A stretch of 64,000 nucleotides of DNA, taken from NCBI GenBank assembly GCA_036374795.1, contig DASUTC010000077.1, forward strand, positions 1 to 64,000, given 5' to 3'. Positions 33,873 through 41,978 of the stretch are shown piece after piece. The stretch's first letter is position 1. The number at the start of each line of letters is the position of its first letter. The notes beneath the pieces were generated by a model. That model had not been told where the DNA came from and did not search any database. It saw nothing but the letters and a program-made list of their open reading frames with translations. Position numbers and translations under genes: made by a program. The stretch comes from Herpetosiphonaceae bacterium (lineage in GTDB: Bacteria > Chloroflexota > Chloroflexia > Chloroflexales > Kallotenuaceae).

Positions 33873-35426
33873 CTACGCCGTGATGAACTGCATGATCGTA
33901 TCGGCAGCGCATTTGTATCCGCCAGCCTCCCGAATCGCGGCCTGCATCTGTGCCGCCTGCTCGCGGAAGCTGGCCTCGTTCAGCACACGAGCGGCAGCGT
34001 CGCGCAGCATCTCGACAGTCATCGTATATTTGTCGAGCGTCAAGCCCAGCCCCATCTCGGCAACTCGTTTGGCGGTGATCGCCTGTTCCGCCATCTGCGG
34101 AATGACGACCAGCGGCACGCCGTATGACAGCGCCTCCATCGTGCTATTCATTCCGCCGTGGGTGATAAACACATCGGTATTGGCGAGCACCGCAAGCTGT
34201 GGCACGTAGGGCGCGACGCTGATATTGTCGGGGAGGACACCGAGCGACGCTGGATCGACACGCTCGCCGATCGCCATGAGCACCTGCCACTCGCTGTTCC
34301 CAAACGCCTCGATGCAGCTCGCGAAGAACTCAGGCCAGGCATTGAACAGCGTGCCGAGCGAGATATACAACGTTGGCCGCCCCGGAGCACGCATCAGGGG
34401 AGAGAGCGTTTCCGGCTGTGGCACGATCGACGGCCCGACGAACACAAACCGCTCGTCAAAGGTTTCGCTCCGAGCCTGGAATGCGCGCGGCAGAAAAACG
34501 ATGTTTAGCTTCTCGGCATGATCATAGATGCTCGAAGGCTCGATCGGGGGGAGGCCGTAGGTCGTGGATAGCTCGGCGAGCGCGCCGTGAATAGCCGCCT
34601 GAATTTCCGTGATCTGCTCCCCGGATACATACTTGCCGCTTGGCGGTGGCAGCGCCGCATCAGCCAGTACGGGAACGATGCCGGCTGGCATTTGCTGAAT
34701 CTGCATCGGCGGCACCAGATTCGGCGACGGCGCGTGCATCATCAGCACATCCTTCGGCGGCCCTTCACCCATCGGCGGCACCAGATTCGGCGATGGCGCG
34801 TGCATCATCAGCACATCCTTCGGCGGCCCTTCACCCATCGGCGGCACCAGATTCGGCGACGGCGCGTGCATCATCAGCACGTCCTTCGGCGGCCCTTCGC
34901 CTATCGGCGGCACCAGATTCGGCGACGGCGCGTGCATCATCAGCACGTCCTTCGGCTGCTCACCTGATGCTGCTCCAAAAGCATTATGCGCGATAACCGT
35001 TGGTGCGGGTAATGGATCGTATGTCTTTCGCACCATCATGAAGATGCCGCCCGCATGAGTTGAGCAGAACATGATCGCGGGAAGGTTGAGGATCTGAGCG
35101 AGAAAACGCCCGGTGACGCAGAGCGAGTCGTAGAGGATGTAGTCGGGCTGCGACGCGCGCACCTCGTCTAGCACCTGCGGCAGCACATGCAGGCATTCCT
35201 TGATCACCAGCAGCGAGAAGTCCGTGGGATTCGCCTGAAGCGCCGGATCGACGAAGAGCGTATCGTACGAACGATACACGGCTCCCGTCTGTTGTATACG
35301 GTCCTTGAAGGTATCCGAGGAATAATAAATAATCTCTTCGCCACGTGCTACCAACTCTCGCACCACAGCCAGCGTCGGGTTGACATGACCATAGAGCGGT
35401 ATATTGAGGACGACGGTTCGTGCCAT
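33873..35426 (-). CDS. MGT-type glycosyltransferase with a 4x22-residue tandem insert
   Basis: Start is the ATG ending at 35426, which has GGAG at a good distance; the frame is open 30 codons further but without a ribosome site. The 517-residue protein has the macrolide-glycosyltransferase layout: N-terminal LNIPLYGHVNPTLAVVRELV and a C-terminal nucleotide-sugar site VFITHGGMNSTMEALSYGVP followed by LVVIPQMAEQAITAKRVAEM. Between them, residues about 158-241 hold four near-identical copies of PKDVLMMHAPSPNLVPPMGE. Without the insert the protein would have the family's usual length of about 430 residues. It would add a sugar to a small lipophilic acceptor; the insert lies where the acceptor domain should be. 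Confidence 0.85.
   Translation of the reverse strand: MARTVVLNIPLYGHVNPTLAVVRELVARGEEIIYYSSDTFKDRIQQTGAVYRSYDTLFVDPALQANPTDFSLLVIKECLHVLPQVLDEVRASQPDYILYDSLCVTGRFLAQILNLPAIMFCSTHAGGIFMMVRKTYDPLPAPTVIAHNAFGAASGEQPKDVLMMHAPSPNLVPPIGEGPPKDVLMMHAPSPNLVPPMGEGPPKDVLMMHAPSPNLVPPMGEGPPKDVLMMHAPSPNLVPPMQIQQMPAGIVPVLADAALPPPSGKYVSGEQITEIQAAIHGALAELSTTYGLPPIEPSSIYDHAEKLNIVFLPRAFQARSETFDERFVFVGPSIVPQPETLSPLMRAPGRPTLYISLGTLFNAWPEFFASCIEAFGNSEWQVLMAIGERVDPASLGVLPDNISVAPYVPQLAVLANTDVFITHGGMNSTMEALSYGVPLVVIPQMAEQAITAKRVAEMGLGLTLDKYTMTVEMLRDAAARVLNEASFREQAAQMQAAIREAGGYKCAADTIMQFITA
34704..34955 (-). repeat. 66-bp in-frame tandem repeat, four copies
   Basis: Copies start at 34704, 34770, 34836 and 34902 with only a few base differences (third-position changes mostly). 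The last copy is incomplete. All copies keep the reading frame of the glycosyltransferase. Confidence 0.95.
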
Positions 35427-35637
35427 GTACATACTCCTGCTATCGACGACGATGTCGCGTGCGCTACAAACAGTAAGGGAAACATTGTGCAATACGCAGC
35501 GTGAGCATCGTAGCATAAGTTAAGAGTTGTAAACATAGCCCAAACGTCATAGCTTGTTGCGAACCATGCAATGCCGGATCTGTGATCGGCGCAGTTCCTA
35601 CGGATCGATCCTCCCGATACTGCCGACTGAGCAAAAG

Positions 35638-36879
35638 CTACGCCCGCTGGATCGTAAAGTAGAAGCGCGCGCCCTTGCCCACCTGGCTCTCGACGCCGAT
35701 CGTGCCGCCGTGGGCCTCGATCAGGCCACGCGCGATCGTCAGGCCCAGCCCAGCGCCCGCCGCCCGCTCCACACCGCGCCGCGTGCGCGAGCGCTCGCCG
35801 CGAAACGAGCGCTCGAAGACATGCGGCAGATCTTCAGGCGCGATGCCCTCGCCGGTATCGCTGATCTCAACCTGCACCAGCTGGCCGCGCGGCTCGGCCC
35901 GCAGCAAGATCGTCCCGTCGGCAGGCGTGTGCCGCAGCGCGTTGCCCAGCAGGTTATGCAGCACGCGCTGAAGCCTGGGCGGATTGATCAGCACCGGATC
36001 GATGTCGCCCGCAACCTCGCCGACCAGCCGCACGCCCTGCTGCGCCGCCTGCGGCTGAAAGCTCGACAGCGTATCGGAGATCAGATCGTGGAGCGAGGCG
36101 CGCTCCAGGTTGAGCCGCAGCACGCCCGCGTCGATCTGTGATAGCTCAAAGAGATCGTCGACGAGCTGGCTCAGGTGGGCGATCTCATGCTGAGCCGAGC
36201 GCAGGTAGCGCCGCTCGCTCTCAGGATCGGCGGCGATGCCATCGGCGACCGCCTCGATCAGCGCGCGCGTCGCGGCCAGCGGCGTGCGCAGATCGTGCGA
36301 GACAGCGGCGATCAGATCGCGCCGCGCCTGCTCAAGCTCGCGCTCATGGGCGGCGGCCTGCTTGAGCGCGGCGGCCATGCGGTTGAAGTCAGCGGCCAGC
36401 AGCGCGATCTCGTCGTGGCCCGCGCTGGGCAGCACCGTGTCGAGGTTGCCCGTCGCAAGCTGGGCCGTGCCTGCGCGCATCAGCTCGATCCGCCGCGCGA
36501 TCGGCGTGGCCCACAGCAGACACAGCCCGATCGCCAGCAGCGCCGCGAAGAGCAGCATCGTTAGCAGCACCGCCAGATCATGCTCCGAGATGAACATCTG
36601 CTGCGCCCCAACGACCATCATGCCGACGAGCAGCAGACAGCCAAGCAGGCTGGCTCCAACCAGTTGCCCGCGCACGCCGCCGATCCGCCCGATCACGGCA
36701 GGCCGCATCAGCACCAGCGCGCATAGGCCGCCACCGCCGCCCACGCTGGCGAGCAGCCACGCGACCGCCGGAAGATCGGCGGTGGGAATGCCCAGCAGCG
36801 TCGCGGCGACGGCCAGGGTGATCGCCAGCGCGCCAAGCAGAAACAGCAGCGCAACGCCGACCACGCGCATCATGCTCAT
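35638..36879 (-). CDS. Sensor histidine kinase
   Basis: A 413-residue protein. Residues 1-125 contain about four transmembrane helices with little extracellular loop. A HAMP domain follows (PIARRIELMRAGTAQLATGN), then HisKA with the phospho-acceptor His195 in AAVSHDLRTPL. The HATPase domain has N box LLGNALRHTP, G1 DTGEGI and G2 GAGLGLTIA. The start codon overlaps the stop of the response-regulator gene (ATGA), so the two are translationally coupled. With so little external sequence, it probably senses a membrane or intramembrane signal. Confidence 0.93.
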   Translation of the reverse strand: MSMMRVVGVALLFLLGALAITLAVAATLLGIPTADLPAVAWLLASVGGGGGLCALVLMRPAVIGRIGGVRGQLVGASLLGCLLLVGMMVVGAQQMFISEHDLAVLLTMLLFAALLAIGLCLLWATPIARRIELMRAGTAQLATGNLDTVLPSAGHDEIALLAADFNRMAAALKQAAAHERELEQARRDLIAAVSHDLRTPLAATRALIEAVADGIAADPESERRYLRSAQHEIAHLSQLVDDLFELSQIDAGVLRLNLERASLHDLISDTLSSFQPQAAQQGVRLVGEVAGDIDPVLINPPRLQRVLHNLLGNALRHTPADGTILLRAEPRGQLVQVEISDTGEGIAPEDLPHVFERSFRGERSRTRRGVERAAGAGLGLTIARGLIEAHGGTIGVESQVGKGARFYFTIQRA

Positions 36880-37580
36880 CGCTCGCCTCCCCAGCGATAG
36901 CCAACACCCCAGACCGTCAGCAGGTAGCGCGGCTGCGTCGGATCGGCCTCGACCTTCTCACGCAGGCGGCGCATATGCACTGTCACTGTGCTGGTGTCGG
37001 CGGCGAAGGCGTAGCCCCACACGGCGTCCATGAGCTGATCGCGGGTGAAGACGCGGGTAGGATGCAGCGCCAGGTAGTAGAGCAGATCGAACTCGCGCAC
37101 CGTGAGCGACACGGGCGAGCCGCGCACAACGACCTCGCGGGTGTTGGGATCGATCCGCAGATCGCCGAAGTCGAGAATCTTCTCGTCGGTGCCGGTGCTC
37201 ACAGCCTCGTTGACGCGCCGCAGCACGGCGGCAACCCGCGCCGCTAGCTCGCGCGGGCTAAACGGCTTTGTGACATAATCGTCCGCGCCCACGCCCAGCC
37301 CAATGATCCGATCTTCTTCCTCGCCCTTGGCCGTCAGCATGATCAGGGGCACGCGCCGCTCCGCCTGAATGCGGCGGCAGACCTCAAGGCCGTTGATCTT
37401 GGGCAGCATCAGATCGAGCACGACCAGATCGGGCTGGTGGATCTGGTTGAGCCGCAGCGCCTCATCGCCGTCCGCCGCCGCGACGACAGTATGCCCGTCG
37501 CGGCGCAGGTACAGCCCCACCACCTCACGAATATTCGGCTCGTCGTCGACAACCAGAATCGTCGCCATAGTTGCGTCCAT
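36876..37580 (-). CDS. OmpR/PhoB-family response regulator
   Basis: Start is the ATG ending at 37580, with GAGGAAGG upstream; the ATG ending at 37568 is an alternative. The 234-residue protein has a receiver domain with VVDDEPN, the phospho-accepting Asp56 in VVLDLMLP and Lys in VTKPF. A winged-helix DNA-binding domain follows (VVVRGSPVSLTVREFDLLYY, HMRRLREKVEADPTQPRYLL). It pairs with the kinase encoded next. The neighbouring DM13 gene lies on the same strand upstream and could be controlled by it. The phased direct repeats at 10102-10134 are of the type this family binds, but no link is shown. Confidence 0.94.
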   Translation of the reverse strand: MDATMATILVVDDEPNIREVVGLYLRRDGHTVVAAADGDEALRLNQIHQPDLVVLDLMLPKINGLEVCRRIQAERRVPLIMLTAKGEEEDRIIGLGVGADDYVTKPFSPRELAARVAAVLRRVNEAVSTGTDEKILDFGDLRIDPNTREVVVRGSPVSLTVREFDLLYYLALHPTRVFTRDQLMDAVWGYAFAADTSTVTVHMRRLREKVEADPTQPRYLLTVWGVGYRWGGER

Positions 37581-37599
37581 TTCGCTTGTGCCTTCCTCG

Positions 37600-37605
37600 A
37601 TTATA
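37600..37605 (-). promoter_or_regulatory. Extended -10 promoter of the two-component operon
   Basis: The minus strand reads TGCTATAAT, with the -10 box at 37605-37600. It lies 19 nt before the ATG ending at 37580. The single-sided ACAAAGA repeat lies directly upstream. Confidence 0.55.
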
Positions 37606-37610
37606 GCAAC

Positions 37611-37650
37611 GAAGAACAAAGAACAAAGAACAAAGGAACAAAAGAACAAG
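37611..37650. repeat. ACAAAGA repeat, single-arm copy 4
   Basis: Four to five units of GAACAAA/GAACAAAG are found in tandem, but there is no complementary arm nearby. It lies upstream of the response-regulator promoter, unlike the other copies, which lie after genes. Confidence 0.8.
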
Positions 37651-37726
37651 GGAAAACCTTGAGCGCGAATTGTGATGCAGAATCAGGTGTTTTCCAAAGA
37701 TGCGACGTAATTCCGCGCCATACGCC

Positions 37727-37774
37727 AGCATAGGGCGAGAGCGCAGCCCGTCAGACCAGCTCTCGCCCTATGCT
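37727..37774. terminator. Long hairpin after the DM13 gene
   Basis: AGCATAGGGCGAGAGC (37727-37742) pairs perfectly with 37759-37774, a 16-bp stem and 16-nt loop. It lies 13 nt after the end of the minus-strand DM13 gene. There is no T-run. Confidence 0.6.
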
Positions 37775-37786
37775 CAGGTCACACAG

Positions 37787-38482
37787 CTATTTCAGCGGCG
37801 CGGTCGCAAAGTTGACGCTAAACCGTCGGCACCAGATCGTCACCGAGTGATAGGCGCTCACATCGAGATCGGCGGGCAGCTCGTAGTTCTGATTGCCCTG
37901 GTTGCCCTTCAGCCGCCCCAGCGAGACATACTGGCTGTCGAGGATCGTCCGCGCATCGCTGGCATCGGCGGCGCTCGACAGCCAGACGTAGAGATCGGGG
38001 CCGTTGAGCACTTCAAAGTCTTCCAGCCGCAGCACGCGCCTGCCGTCCGGCAACTGGTAGATCGAGGCCATGCCCCGGCCCTCATGCTCGACCGGGTGGA
38101 ACTGGCCCATCCGCAGCAGCCTGGGCTCGTTAGACGGCGCGGCGGTTGGCTCGGCCATGGCTGCGGGCGTTTTTGCCATCATCGCATCGCCCGATTTCTC
38201 AGCCATCATCGCATCAGGCGTTTTTGCCATCATCGCATCATCCGACATCGCCATCGCCTCAGATGTTTTTTCCGGCATAGCCTGGGCGGTCTGAGGCATC
38301 ATCATATCGTCGGCTTTGGCCCCGGTCATGCTCTCCTGCACGGCGGGCGCTGCCGCCGCCGCCGGAAAATCCTCGTTGACGGTGCGCGTGATAAACAGCG
38401 GGCTGATCAAATACCACGCGATTGGCGCGGCGATGATCGCGGCAAGCGCAGCGATTCCAAACAATAAGCGTCTGCGAGTCAT
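37787..38482 (-). CDS. Membrane-anchored DM13-domain protein with Met-rich linker
   Basis: A 231-residue protein. An N-terminal membrane anchor (LLFGIAALAAIIAAPIAWYL) is followed by a linker (about residues 50-115) with many Met residues. The linker is built of units such as DAMMAKTP, EKSGDAMM and DDMMMPQ. The rest is a DM13 domain (MGQFHPVEHEGRGMASIYQL, VLRLEDFEVLNGPDLYVWLS) with the conserved cysteine Cys218 in WCRRF. DM13 domains are proposed to take part in electron transfer. Met-rich stretches often bind Cu+, so copper handling on the outside of the membrane is a plausible inference. AGGAGG precedes the ATG. The two-component genes lie next on the same strand. Confidence 0.85.
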   Translation of the reverse strand: MTRRRLLFGIAALAAIIAAPIAWYLISPLFITRTVNEDFPAAAAAPAVQESMTGAKADDMMMPQTAQAMPEKTSEAMAMSDDAMMAKTPDAMMAEKSGDAMMAKTPAAMAEPTAAPSNEPRLLRMGQFHPVEHEGRGMASIYQLPDGRRVLRLEDFEVLNGPDLYVWLSSAADASDARTILDSQYVSLGRLKGNQGNQNYELPADLDVSAYHSVTIWCRRFSVNFATAPLK

Positions 38483-38701
38483 TCAGTTTCCTCCTGGTTT
38501 GCTCTGCTGCCTGTAGCGTAAGACTCGCCGCTTATCACGATGTTGCGCATTGCTTACGGTTTTCTTAAGCGCCGCACCTCGAAATATGAACGGAAAACAT
38601 GCGTAACGGATCGTGCGGATCGGTGATTTAGGTGCTCGGCTCTTGCGCGGACAGCAGCTAAGATCTACACTTTTGCGATAGCTCATCGAGGAGGCATGAC
38701 G

Positions 38702-38908
38702 ATGCAGACGGCGAAGCGCTTGCAAAGCGGGCCGGGCCAGATGGTGGAGTTGCCGGAGGAGTTTCGATTCGAGGGCGATCACGTCTTGATCAAGCGGATG
38801 GGCAGCGCGGTTGTGCTCTTGCCGTGTCAAGATCCGTGGCAAGCGCTCTTCGAGAGCTTAGATCAATTCTCAGGCGATTTTATCGAGCAGCGTGAGCAGC
38901 CGGAGTAA
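38702..38908 (+). CDS. VapB/AbrB-type antitoxin without a toxin gene
   Basis: The ATG at 38702 is chosen because GAGGAGG (38688-38694) is 7 nt before it; the ATG at 38696 is too close. The 68-residue protein resembles VapB antitoxins of the SpoVT/AbrB type (QMVELPEEFRFEGDHVLIKR, AVVLLPCQDPWQALFESLDQ). In typical loci a PIN-domain vapC gene follows directly; here only 44 bp lie before the end of the convergent murI and no PIN sequence is present. It is either an orphan antitoxin or a stand-alone DNA-binding protein. Confidence 0.7.
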   Translation: MQTAKRLQSGPGQMVELPEEFRFEGDHVLIKRMGSAVVLLPCQDPWQALFESLDQFSGDFIEQREQPE

Positions 38909-38952
38909 GCGCTATCGATGCTGATCGAGGGCGGCCTGGATTCCTGCCTGCC

Positions 38953-39756
38953 TCACACAAAGCCCTCCGGCAAGCGTTGCACCCCGACATCGCGGCCCCA
39001 CAGGCACGAGAAGACGCGCGGCGCGTCGTGGGGATCGGCGCTGGTCCAGAACTGCTCGCCGCCTCGTCCGGTGCCGCTGCCAAGCAGATCGTGCGCGGTG
39101 AGGACGCGGTGTAGCTGCCGCGCCACCGCAGCGCCGGTATCGATCAGCGCCACGTCCGCCCCGACCACATCGGCGATCAGCGGGCGCAGAAACGGGTAGT
39201 GCGTACAGCCGAGCACGATCGTATCCACGCCGCGCGCCATCAGCGGAGCGGTGTAGCGCTCCACCAGCGCGCGCGTCGCGGGGCCGTCAAGATCGCCCGC
39301 CTCGACCTGCTCCACCAGGCCGGGGCAGGGCTGCGTCACCACCTCGATGCCCTGCCCGAAGCGCTCAAGCAGCGCCGCAAGCTGCGCGCTCTTGATCGTG
39401 CCGACCGTCGCGAGCACGCCGATCACACCGGAGCGCGTCGCCGCCGCCGCAGGCTTGACCGCAGGCTCCATCGCTACGATCGGCAGCGTAAACGTCGAGC
39501 GGAGAAAGGTTGCCGCCGCCGCCGTGGCCGTGTTGCAGGCGATCACAATCGTCTTCGCGCCCTGCTCGATCAGAAAGCGTGTGAGGATCGCCGAGCGCTG
39601 CTGGATATAGTGCTGCGATTTACTGCCGTAGGGCACGTGGCCGGAGTCGGCGACATAGATCAGATCTTCGCTGGGCAGCGCGGCGCGAATATCGTGGAGC
39701 ACCGACAGACCGCCAACGCCGGAGTCGAAGACGCCAATTGGAGCAGAAGCGTTCAT
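38953..39756 (-). CDS. murI: Glutamate racemase
   Basis: A 267-residue protein of normal length, from ATG ending at 39756. The frame is open far upstream, but that extension overlaps the tRNA gene. Family motifs are [26 protein letters not shown], the first catalytic cysteine Cys74 in IACNTATA and the second in [11 protein letters not shown]. It makes D-glutamate for peptidoglycan. The -10 box lies 7 nt before the start, so the mRNA is probably leaderless. Confidence 0.95.
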   Translation of the reverse strand: MNASAPIGVFDSGVGGLSVLHDIRAALPSEDLIYVADSGHVPYGSKSQHYIQQRSAILTRFLIEQGAKTIVIACNTATAAAATFLRSTFTLPIVAMEPAVKPAAAATRSGVIGVLATVGTIKSAQLAALLERFGQGIEVVTQPCPGLVEQVEAGDLDGPATRALVERYTAPLMARGVDTIVLGCTHYPFLRPLIADVVGADVALIDTGAAVARQLHRVLTAHDLLGSGTGRGGEQFWTSADPHDAPRVFSCLWGRDVGVQRLPEGFV

Positions 39757-39763
39757 GCGCGCC

Positions 39764-39769
39764 AGTATA
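39764..39769 (-). promoter_or_regulatory. -10 box of a leaderless murI transcript
   Basis: On the minus strand TATACT is followed by only 7 nt before the murI ATG. No ribosome site is visible. Confidence 0.55.
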
Positions 39770-39800
39770 TCATGAACCAAAGAGGCGATTAAAATGCAAC

Positions 39801-39822
39801 AGCCGGCGCGTATGCACCGGCT
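39801..39822 (-). terminator. Terminator after tRNA-Gln
   Basis: AGCCGG and CCGGCT form a 6-bp stem with a 10-nt loop, 6 nt after the tRNA 3' end on the minus strand, followed by GTTGCATTTT. The murI promoter follows. Confidence 0.5.
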
Positions 39823-39827
39823 GCCTT

Positions 39828-39901
39828 TGGCTGGGGTACAGGGATTCGAACCCCAACTACCTGATCCAGAGTCAGGCGTCCTACCATTAGACGATACCCC
39901 A
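39828..39901 (-). tRNA. tRNA-Gln (anticodon CTG)
   Basis: The minus strand folds as a cloverleaf. The acceptor stem TGGGGTA/TACCCCA is followed by discriminator G and an encoded CCA. The anticodon arm is CCTGA-CTCTGGA-TCAGG with anticodon CTG. The T arm is GTTGGGGTTCGAATCCCTG-like, with the TTCGAAT loop. It reads CAG codons. Confidence 0.95.
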
Positions 39902-40057
39902 TCAACCGCACGGTATTGTACCGCCTGGTTCATCCATTGTCAATCACCTGCGCCCATGCTAGAATACCCATGCCCTCGACCTTCGGGCGGGGAGCGTATT
40001 AGGTTCTCGATCCACGCGCAAGCCACCTGGATCGGTTATCGACTGGGATGGTACGAT

Positions 40058-41011
40058 ATGACACTGTCGTCACCACTGGGGCATTCCACGCCCGCAGATC
40101 TCGCCACACCTCTATCAGACGGTGCGCCTCCGACGATTGCCATCATCGGGCTTGGCCGTGTCGGCCTGGCGCTCGGACGAGCGATCCACGCGGCAGGCTA
40201 CGACATTCGCGCCGTTTCGAGCCGCGATCCGCGCAAGGCGCAGACCACGGCGTGCTCGTTCTGCGCCGAAGTCCTGAACGCCGCCGAGGCCGCCCGCCGC
40301 GCCGATCTGGTGCTGCTGACCGTCTCCGACGACGCGATCACCACGGTTGCTCGCGAGCTAGGCGCTGCCGGTGCCTGGCGCTCCGGGCAGTTCGTCGTAC
40401 ACGCCAGCGGCGTATCGCCCGCCAGCGCGCTGCAACCGGCAGCCGACGACGGCGCGATCATCGGCGCGTTTCACCCGCTGGCCGCGTTCGCCACCCTGGA
40501 CGCCACCTTGCCGCCCGGCATTACCTTCGCCATCGAAGCGCCGCCGCCGCTCCACGCGATCCTGTGGGATCTGGCACGGGCGCTTGGCGGACACGCGCTC
40601 GACCTCGCGCCGCAGGATAAGACGCTGTACCACGCCGCCGCTGTGATCGCCTCCAACTACACGATCGTGCTGGCCGCGCTGGCCGAGCAGATCTTCGAGC
40701 AACTGGGCGCGACGCCGGAGCAGGGGTTGCAAGCCTTGTTGCCGCTGATGCGCACCACGCTGGACAATCTTGAGCGGCAGCGACTCCCCGCTGCGCTCAC
40801 GGGGCCGCTCGTGCGCGGCGATGTCGGCACGGTCCGGCGACATATTCATGCCCTGGACCAGACGCTCCCGCACATCGGTGCGCTCTACCGCTGCCTGGCG
40901 CACGGCGCGCTGCCGCTGGCCGAGCAGCGCGGTCTGTCGCCGCAGATTGCGGGCCTGCTGCAAGACACGATCACCCTTCCCAGCGAGCTTGCATTGGAGC
41001 ACGAGCAATAA
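40058..41011 (+). CDS. Rossmann / DUF2520 oxidoreductase-like protein of the pantothenate cluster
   Basis: The start is ATG 40058; the frame is open upstream to 39794, but that part overlaps the tRNA. The 317-residue protein has an NAD(P) fold at the N-terminus (IAIIGLGRVGLALGRAIHAA) and then a DUF2520 domain. That domain includes GAFHPLAAFATLDATLPPGI and an all-helical C-terminal half, the arrangement of 6-phosphogluconate dehydrogenase and ketopantoate reductase relatives. It is 66 bp before panB. No panE or ilvC gene is in the window, so it may provide the ketopantoate reductase step. That role is inference from place and fold. Confidence 0.82.
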   Translation: MTLSSPLGHSTPADLATPLSDGAPPTIAIIGLGRVGLALGRAIHAAGYDIRAVSSRDPRKAQTTACSFCAEVLNAAEAARRADLVLLTVSDDAITTVARELGAAGAWRSGQFVVHASGVSPASALQPAADDGAIIGAFHPLAAFATLDATLPPGITFAIEAPPPLHAILWDLARALGGHALDLAPQDKTLYHAAAVIASNYTIVLAALAEQIFEQLGATPEQGLQALLPLMRTTLDNLERQRLPAALTGPLVRGDVGTVRRHIHALDQTLPHIGALYRCLAHGALPLAEQRGLSPQIAGLLQDTITLPSELALEHEQ

Positions 41012-41077
41012 TCTGCCCGCCCGTGCTTCGACAACAGGGAAGCATGGATCAGTGGGCTGCGTTATGGAGAACCGATC

Positions 41078-41917
41078 ATGCGGATCACAATACAAGACAT
41101 CCAGGCGATGAAAACGCGCGGCGAGCGCATCCCGATGCTCACGGCCTATGACTACACGATGGCGCAGATGGTCGATGCGGCGGGGATTCCTCTGATCCTG
41201 GTGGGCGATTCGCTGGGCACGGTGGTGCTGGGCTACAGCTCGACGGTGCCGGTGACGATGGACGATATGCTGCATCATGTCAAAGCCGTCGTGCGCGGCA
41301 CATCGCGGTCGCTGATCATCGGCGACCTGCCGTTTCTCAGCTACACCAGCGCCGAGCAGGCGCTTCACAATGCCGGGCGCATGCTTCAAGAGGCGGGCTG
41401 CCAGGCGGTCAAGCTGGAGGGCGGCGCGGCGGTCGCGCCGATTGTTCGCCAGCTTACGCAGGCCGGGATTCCGGTGATGGGCCACCTGGGATTTACGCCT
41501 CAGTCGGAGAACGTCCTCGGCAAGCGCGTGCAGGGCAAGACCGTCGAGGCAGCGCGGCAGTTGATCGAGGATGCGCAGCGCCTTGAGCAGGCGGGCGCGT
41601 TCGCCGTGGTCCTCGAACTGATTCCAGCGCCGCTGGCGCGCGCCGTCACCGAGCGGCTGCGCGTCCCGACGATCGGCATCGGCGCGGGCATCGGCTGCGA
41701 CGGCCAGGTGCAGGTCATTCATGACATGCTGGGGCTGTACACCGATTTCGTGCCGCGCCACGCCAAGCGCTACCGCAGCCTGGCCGATGAGATTCGCGCC
41801 GCAGCCGAAGAGTATGCGGCGGAGGTGCGTGAGGGCGCGTTCCCGACCGCCAGCCACAGCGCCAAGATGGATGAGTCGGTGCTGCAAGCGGCGCTCGACT
41901 CGATCAACCAGGACTAA
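41078..41917 (+). CDS. panB: 3-methyl-2-oxobutanoate hydroxymethyltransferase
   Basis: A 279-residue protein of normal length. Motifs are [31 protein letters not shown] with the metal-binding Asp, [14 protein letters not shown] and [20 protein letters not shown]. It makes ketopantoate from ketoisovalerate, the first step of pantothenate synthesis. It is followed by panC. Confidence 0.97.
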   Translation: MRITIQDIQAMKTRGERIPMLTAYDYTMAQMVDAAGIPLILVGDSLGTVVLGYSSTVPVTMDDMLHHVKAVVRGTSRSLIIGDLPFLSYTSAEQALHNAGRMLQEAGCQAVKLEGGAAVAPIVRQLTQAGIPVMGHLGFTPQSENVLGKRVQGKTVEAARQLIEDAQRLEQAGAFAVVLELIPAPLARAVTERLRVPTIGIGAGIGCDGQVQVIHDMLGLYTDFVPRHAKRYRSLADEIRAAAEEYAAEVREGAFPTASHSAKMDESVLQAALDSINQD

Positions 41918-41978
41918 CCATCACATGGCCCGATCGCGCATGGGCATGCTTCCGATCGGGCCGCAACCTGCCACAACT

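Noticed and set aside
34704-34955. CRISPR array
   Set aside because: The regular 66-bp repeats have no variable spacers and encode in-frame protein repeats.
39757-39933. N-terminal extension of murI and of the DUF2520 gene
   Set aside because: The open frames run through the tRNA-Gln gene on both strands. Family N-termini start at 39756 and 40058.
40358-41887. 509-codon minus-strand open frame opposite the DUF2520 and panB genes
   Set aside because: It spans two well-supported genes and has Arg/His/Gln-rich composition typical of antisense frames.
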